Source of the DNA: Kitagawia praeruptora
Lineage: Eukaryota > Streptophyta > Magnoliopsida > Apiales > Apiaceae
DNA length: 64,000 nucleotides
NCBI GenBank assembly: GCA_037693485.1
Contig: CM075350.1
Span: 130,260,001 to 130,324,000, forward strand
Reading direction: 5' to 3'
The position numbers and the translations under genes were made by a program. Every line of letters starts with the position of its first letter. Position 1 is the first letter of the stretch. Below the pieces are notes generated by a model that did not search any database, had not been told where the DNA came from, and worked only from the letters and a program-made list of their open reading frames with translations. Shown here in pieces: positions 58,684 to 64,000 of the stretch.

Positions 58684-59697
58684 TGTTATGCCCAAAATTC
58701 GGTTCGGGTATTCTAAAATGGATCCGGGTCAGATACGGGTTCAATTTGGGGATTTTCATAGTAAATTAGGGTTTTTGACTCAAGTTGGAGGAATTAGGCC
58801 GCGCCCTAGCTTTCCTTATAGTTAGGGCGCGCCCTAAATGTAAAATGTGGTGACAAATTTGTTCAAGTTAGTTTTTTAAGAAGACATTGAAGAAATCTCT
58901 CCTAGGATACTATTCAAGTTAGGATTCTATTTAGGTGGGATTCTACTCAAGCTGGAATTCTAGAAGTTGAAGAATTCCCTCCTGTCGTATCTCAGGAGGG
59001 GGATGTCCATCGCAGAAGGCCTCCAGGGGTTTGCCTGGATATAAGGACCCTTCTTAGACGCTAAGGGAGGCATCCGTGCGCCCTAAGGTGGAAAGATGGG
59101 GACTTTCTGGTGTGTGCTTTGGGAGCTCTGTTCCTGTAGCCAATGGGCGCGCCCTCATTGGGGAACTTTGGAGTAATCCTGCACTTTGCACCCAAAAGCT
59201 CTGGATCACCTGTCCTGTTATCTGGTGGGTGCTTCTCATTCGGGGGACAGGGATGCGTTCTGCACTTGGGGTAAACCACGGCTATACCTGCATCCTTGAA
59301 ATCAAGAAATAGCTGGTAGCGGATAGGACTAGTCCTCGACGGGGGAAGTTTCCTTATCCGTGAAGTCTTGAGATCTTGGATGAGCCTTGGGCCTTTTGTG
59401 GTTAGGCCTCATAGTAGAACATTCCGGAAGCTGGTCCGTTATCCAAGCCCATTTGGGTTTCTTGTTCTCCAAGAACTACGTCTGGCTTGATCCTCTATAA
59501 ATATAGAGGTACGTAGGCAAATTGAGGGGTTGGAAGTCGAGAGCTCTGAATAGCCGCCACTAACCCTATCAATCTCAGCCACCAATTACAAACAGCCACC
59601 ACACGCCACCACTCTTTTCGGCAAAGAACCACCGCTGTAGATCTTGTTTCCGGCGAAGTACCTCGAATTTTGTTGTTACCAAATTCCTCCGTCAACA
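58684..59697 (+). repeat. 3' LTR of the LARD
   Basis: 1014 bp, the partner of 50112-51125. Differences seen: G for A near 58706, A for G in GTCCRTCGC, C for T in CCGGYGAAG. Confidence 0.95.
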
Positions 59698-59702
59698 ATT
59701 AC

Positions 59703-60095
59703 TTTTCTAGATATTGATCCAACTTTTTAAGTGGTGTCTAATGTCGGGAAATCAAGCTCTATCGGTCCGATTGTTTGCTAGATCAAGCAATACTTTAGTT
59801 AGTTACGGTACTTTTTAATTTCAAGCTCTTAGAGCATCTCCAACGATGTTTTGTAAAATGATAGTCTAAATATTGATTATGTAAAATTTATTGAACGTGT
59901 AACGTGTTTTACTCCAATGGGATTGACTATATTGATTGGCTATATTTTAAAAATGGTATGTTACTATTATTTCAAGTTGTTTAAAATAGAATGTATTATT
60001 TTTATATGGTAATTGATGATGTGGAGTTAAATTACATGTTGCTAAAGGTTCGATAGATATAACCAACCTATTGTGATTATCTATATTTTTACCTA
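59703..60095. other. Intergenic sequence with a MITE-like fragment
   Basis: AGAGCATCTCCAACGATG at about 59830 resembles the end of common plant MITEs, but I cannot find its partner end. The rest is AT-rich and non-coding. Confidence 0.3.
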
Positions 60096-61913
60096 ACAGT
60101 TTTGTCCCATTTTTTTTTTTTTTTGCAAAATGAAAAAGATTTCATTTAATGAAAAAATTTACACAATCCGAAAGGGACAAACAAATGAGACATTCTTTCA
60201 TCCATAAAAGCTAATCATCTAACCGAAAGGTATGCTTAACCAATCCACGGGTCGTAACCTGAATTACGACAACCATGAGAAAGAGATTCCTCCGGAAGTT
60301 TAGACAATACCACCTCTATCTCAGAAAAGAAGACTCCTTACAAAGGTGGCCTCGTTAAAAACCCCGCAAGAGCAAAACCCTATGGGAAAAAAACTCAAGA
60401 GGGGAAAAAAGAGTGCCCACCCCCCAATAATACATCGATATACAATAACTGTAAAAATATACTAAGAACTTCTCGTTGCTTCCATCCAATCTTCTTTTTT
60501 ATTGCTTCCCATCCCAATAACCATCATCCTTCTTCATTTCATACTTCTTCCTATCCAAGGAGTCTAACTTGTAAACCAGCCCAAAAAAAAATAGTTCACC
60601 TGAACAATAAAAGGCAATCAAACTAATGAGTCTCCAATCGATATGTAAAAAATTATATATACTATAAAAATAAAAGAGAAAATACATCCAATAATAACTT
60701 ATTAATAAAAACATATGTGTTAAAATTTCATAATAAAAGGAAATAAAATAAAATCTAACCAAAAAAACTTTGGTTAGACACAAAAGTAAAATATATATAA
60801 AGATATAATTTAAAGGAAATAAACAAACAAAGACAACAAAATGGCACTTGATTGGTTATACAAGACCAAAATATACGCCATCCTTTCTGGCCACCCATTA
60901 ATGGTACAAAAATAGCCATCAAGGCATGATTAGCATTGATCCATAAATGGAAAGGAGTTACAAAAATTAAAACCAAAAGAAATGGTCTTAACAATAGCGA
61001 ACTTATTTACTGAATCCATTTCACACTTAACAACCATCACATTACACTTTTAAGGCTAAAATTATGAAACATAATCAAAACACACTTTATTACTTAAAAC
61101 TTAACAAGATAACTATCCAAACAAAATCGAAATCATAATCAATTAGCCCCCGAATAATCAACTCTCAATAAATAACAAATTAAAGGGTCAAGCCAATAAA
61201 TAAATATTTAATATGGGCAGTTACAAAAAATTAAATGAGTGTAAGACCCAATAAATGACTAATTAAAACATAAAATATTAAAGCATATAAACTTCCAATA
61301 AAGCTAATTTATTTAATTAGAACACATTAAAAGCAACAAATTAATCATTATCAATCATCTATCAATCAAAAATTAGAAACTGAAAATTAAACATAGCAAT
61401 CAATTATCATAAATAACAAATTAAAGATACAGAACCGAATTGCCATTAAACCGAGCTTTTCCGGCAAACTCGTGCTACCAAATCAGGCAAGAAACAGTCG
61501 GAAAAACTACCATATAACAATTCTAGTCAAAAACGGCGATTACTCAAAATCCGTCTAACTAAAAATGTAACAGAAAAATTACAATGAAAACAAAGCCCAA
61601 CTCAACACATACAACTCACTATAACCCAGAAAATACAAACAAAACCATCTAAAAACTCTAAAACAAGTCGAAATATTAAGGTAACCGACTAAAGTAGAAA
61701 ATCCGGTAACAACTTAAAAAACCGGCGACTTGAAAACTTACCTACAAATTTAACAAAACTCTATGTTACTCTACATATATCTATCTAAGCATTTAGATAA
61801 ACAAAATTAATAAACAATTACGAACAATAATTCAAAGTAACAAAAAATGAAAAAAAGTCAACTGGGAAGAACAGATGATAGTCACGATACAAACTGGGCA
61901 AACAAACATACAT

Positions 61914-62458
61914 AGGCCATTGTTCCATGGAGAACCATGTTACGTGGAGAACCGTGGAGAACCACTTAAAATGCATTAAAATTGCTTTATATATAAGGAC
62001 CCCGCCAAGGGTACCTTCACAAAAAATGCTTAAAATAATTGGCTCTATCCATAAAAAAAAAAAAAAAAAAAACTTGTCGTGGAAATGCGAAGCATTTAAG
62101 ACAGTAAACGGATGAGTTAGTTAGTCATGAGGGCCGAAGGCTCTCGACACACCCGTCAATCGTCTATTGCCTTTACCATTGATTGCCATTCCTTACAACT
62201 TTAGAATGATAAAGGCGCGAAGCGCCGTACAAGAAGGTGCGAAGCACCGTTAACCAGTGAAATCCACTGCCACGTCATCACGTGAACAGTGAATTTTTTT
62301 TTCTTTTTTTTTCTTTGACAAATGGATAGAGGGTAGAATTATAAGACTTTTTTGTAAAGGGGCCCCGCCATGGGCCTTATATAAAGGACAATTTTAATGC
62401 ATTTTAAGTGGTTCTCCACGGTTCTCCACGTAAGATGGTTCTGCATAGAGTGGGACTC
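61914..62458. mobile_element. MULE-type MITE with hairpin-rich interior
   Basis: 545 bp with a 9-bp target duplication AACATACAT (61905-61913 and 62459-62467). The terminal inverted repeats share a perfect 45-bp block (61940-61984 against 62389-62433 reversed), extending imperfectly outward; the outermost about 20 bp are poorly matched. The interior contains a 20-bp A tract and four hairpins with GAA loops at 62083-62097, 62129-62145, 62214-62226 and 62236-62248. No coding capacity. It inserted into the retroposed segment. Confidence 0.8.
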
Positions 62459-62583
62459 AACATACATGTACGAATCGATACAAACTGAATAACTCAAAAC
62501 AAACTGAAGAACTCAAAACAAACATACGCATACGTACACACTTGATAATAAATCAAACCATCACCGTATGTTGCGGTCCATCG

Positions 62584-62597
62584 CCCCCCCCCCCCCT
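62584..62597. repeat. 14-bp poly(C) tract
   Basis: An uninterrupted run of 14 C, the longest G/C homopolymer seen in the window. A second run of 11 C is at 24449-24459. Confidence 0.9.
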
Positions 62598-63028
62598 TTC
62601 ATGTACCCTACCACGATTTCCATCAATCCTTGTTCCTTTCGTCTCCAAAACAATAAATTAAGGGGAATGTTTATTTCGATCTGACCTTCAGCGGATTTAA
62701 ACAAGTAGATATGATGTAATATCACAAAGTATAAATAAGAGATTAAACATGGCCGGAGCATCATCATCGGTGGCGACGAAGGAAGAGATAACCTTGTACT
62801 ATTACACAGTTTTGTCCCACAGTTTTGTCCCATTTGAGTGGATAAAATTTTACAAATTATTCATATATCTTATTTAAGGTAATTTATTTTGAATTTTACC
62901 TAAAGGATTTAAGTTTGTAGGGTTCTTGTTTACAAAAACTGGAATTTGGATAACATTTGTGGTTATCTGATTTTATCATTTTATGTCCTACGCAATCATG
63001 TAATGCATCCTCGTCTTCTATAAGAACT

Positions 63029-63079
63029 AAGAAGTGTATACATTGTTCTGTCAAAAAAAAAAAGAAGTGTATACATTGT
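63029..63079 (+). mobile_element. Extremely short LINE-type insertion (15 bp) with an 18-bp target duplication
   Basis: AAGAAGTGTATACATTGT occurs at 63029-63046 and 63062-63079. Between them is only TCTGTC followed by nine A. This is the signature of target-primed reverse transcription aborted after copying the tail of a LINE-type RNA. Confidence 0.75.
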
Positions 63080-63098
63080 ACTTCTACGTGGGTGTAAG

Positions 63099-63683
63099 CA
63101 GTGTTGTAAAAAGTGGGAATCGGACTTAATCGGTGGAGGCACCGTCTAGGGATTAATCGGGTAATCGGGGATTAATCGGAATGATTAATCGGATCATTAA
63201 TCGGAACTAATTTAATATTATTTTTAAATATAATTATTATTAATATACATAATTATTTTATTATTTTGATTATACATGAATAATTATCATATATTTATAC
63301 AAATATATTTAAAATATATAGCATTATTAAAGTAAATATAAATTTTAAGATCTAATTTTTGAATAGGGATCAATATGAGAGAAAAAATTGATAAAATTCA
63401 TGATTTAACCGTTTAAAATATTAGTTTCGTATAAGAGAATAATATTTTTCTTAAAATTTATTCAATTTTATACTTTTTGAATTTTTTTAATTTTTCTACA
63501 TATTTTTCAATTTTTTATCAATAATGCCGATTTTTGACCGATTAATTCGATTTTTGACCGATTAATCCCGATTTTTCGAAAAAACGATTTTTTGGCCGAT
63601 TTTTGTAAAATCAGTTTGATTCCTTACCGAACAACGATTAATCGGTGATTAATCCCGATTAATCGCCGACTTTTAGAACAGAG
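63099..63683. mobile_element. hAT-like MITE with ATTAATCGG arrays
   Basis: 585 bp with ends CAGTGTTGTAAAAAG and (reverse complement) CTCTGTTCTAAAAG, flanked by the perfect 8-bp duplication GGTGTAAG (63091-63098 and 63684-63691). Both ends are filled with GATTAATCGG words in opposite orientations. The middle is AT-rich and non-coding. Confidence 0.88.
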
Positions 63684-63691
63684 GGTGTAAG

Positions 63692-64000
63692 TAATTATGT
63701 CAATGCGAGATTGCGAGTGTTGTTTAATTTTTTTGTTTTTGGAGTTTTCTCTGCAAAACATTAACATAGTTGGTTAAAATTATTTAATGCAGTTCGTGCC
63801 ATTTACAATTTTATTCTTGGAAAATGTTATACTTACAGAAATTTTCAAATTTTTTTTATAAGAATGGTAGGTGTTTTAATTTAATTGGCTATAGGGTATC
63901 TGCATTCACATCAATATCAACCAAAAATCTTGTAGCTAATTCTGTGCACCTAGCATTACTCTTTATTCTTTAACTTATCCTCTATGCAAATCGTTGTTTT
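63692..64000. other. AT-rich intergenic end of the window
   Basis: No frame or repeat that I can support. Confidence 0.5.

Larger units (their letters stand above)
50112..59697 (+). mobile_element. LARD-type non-autonomous Tat retrotransposon (9.6 kb)
   Basis: Two 1014-bp LTRs that differ at three noted positions, with a perfect ATTAC duplication (50107-50111 and 59698-59702). The primer site TTGGCGCTAGAAGGAGGG at 51128 and a polypurine tract GGGGGGTAGT before 58684 are present. The 7.6-kb interior encodes no protease, reverse transcriptase or integrase, only a broken gag start. The word GGGCGCGCCC or a close variant recurs throughout the interior and LTRs. It must have been mobilised in trans by a Tat element with similar ends; the solo LTR at 5635 is a relative. 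Confidence 0.93.
60110..62805 (-). mobile_element. Retroposed segment with poly(A) tail, reversed, carrying a nested MITE
   Basis: Starts with 15 T (60110-60124; a poly(A) tail on the minus strand) and is flanked by the 14-bp duplication ACAGTTTTGTCCCA (60096-60109 and 62806-62819). A further overlapping copy lies at 62819-62832. The minus-strand 3' part (ATGAAATCTTTTTCATTTTGC before the tail, and GGGTTTTTAACGAGGCC at about 60350) resembles plant LINE/retrotransposon 3' regions. No reverse transcriptase is visible. Two exon-like stretches on the minus strand (INANHALMAIFVPLMGGQKG about 60880-60960; LDSLDRKKYEMKKDDGYWDG about 60505-60570) are not recognised; the source could be a non-coding or partly spliced transcript. 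Confidence 0.6.

Noticed and set aside
59830..60095. MITE with end AGAGCATCTCCAACGATG
   Set aside because: The partner end and target duplication could not be found, so it was not called as an element.

Overview
The window is nuclear DNA of a flowering plant, most likely a eudicot with a large, transposon-rich genome. The evidence is one spliced plant gene with GT-AG introns, Ty3/gypsy elements of the Tat and Athila lineages, Mutator-like, hAT-like and Stowaway DNA transposons, and LINE remnants. The family cannot be fixed from the sequence; Apiaceae or another asterid is only a guess.

Layout. (1) 1-7012, minus strand: the first 12 exons of alpha-N-acetylglucosaminidase (NAGLU/CYL1, GH89). 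The rest of the gene lies left of the window. All splice phases agree, but a 7-bp tandem duplication in exon 4 breaks the frame. Its introns hold a hAT-like MITE (1127-1884) and a reversed Tat-type solo LTR (5635-6343). (2) About 7381-41342: one Mutator-like element (MULE), about 10.6 kb before it was hit by later insertions. Its left gene (plus strand) encodes a DUF1985 / Ulp1 (C48) protease-like protein. Its right gene (minus strand) encodes a complete 768-aa MULE transposase in three exons. Three LTR-type insertions are nested in it: a nearly intact Tat retrotransposon (9127-22857) inside a protease-gene exon, a 1.9-kb solo LTR (28227-30149) inside a transposase intron, and an Athila-type gag-protease-only element (32264-39979). 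(3) 42260-45882: a 3.6-kb hAT-like non-autonomous element filled with a 15-copy minisatellite. (4) 46449-49900: a Stowaway MITE, a truncated LINE, and small tandem duplications around a tRNA-like SINE head. (5) 50112-59697: a young LARD-type Tat derivative with 1014-bp LTRs, no pol, a broken gag start and a GGGCGCGCCC motif scattered throughout. (6) 60110-64000: a poly(A) retroposed segment carrying a MULE-type MITE, a 15-bp LINE-type insertion, and a third hAT-like MITE.

Relations. The Tat element (LTRs differ at 4 of 952 bp), the Athila derivative (about 3-4 of 1247) and the LARD (3 of 1014) are all recent insertions. Perfect target-site duplications support nine transposon calls: GTAAACAA, ATTAT, GATAG, TGTAT, TATATATT, TA, ATTAC, AACATACAT and GGTGTAAG. 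Two LINE-type insertions have longer ones (14 and 18 bp). The strongest findings are: a MULE pairing an intact transposase with a Ulp1-like protease that has lost its catalytic Cys and Asp; a TATA box held in a covarying palindrome across LTR families; three to four GAA-loop hairpins with compensatory changes in a MITE; and family-specific short motifs repeated through each LTR element.
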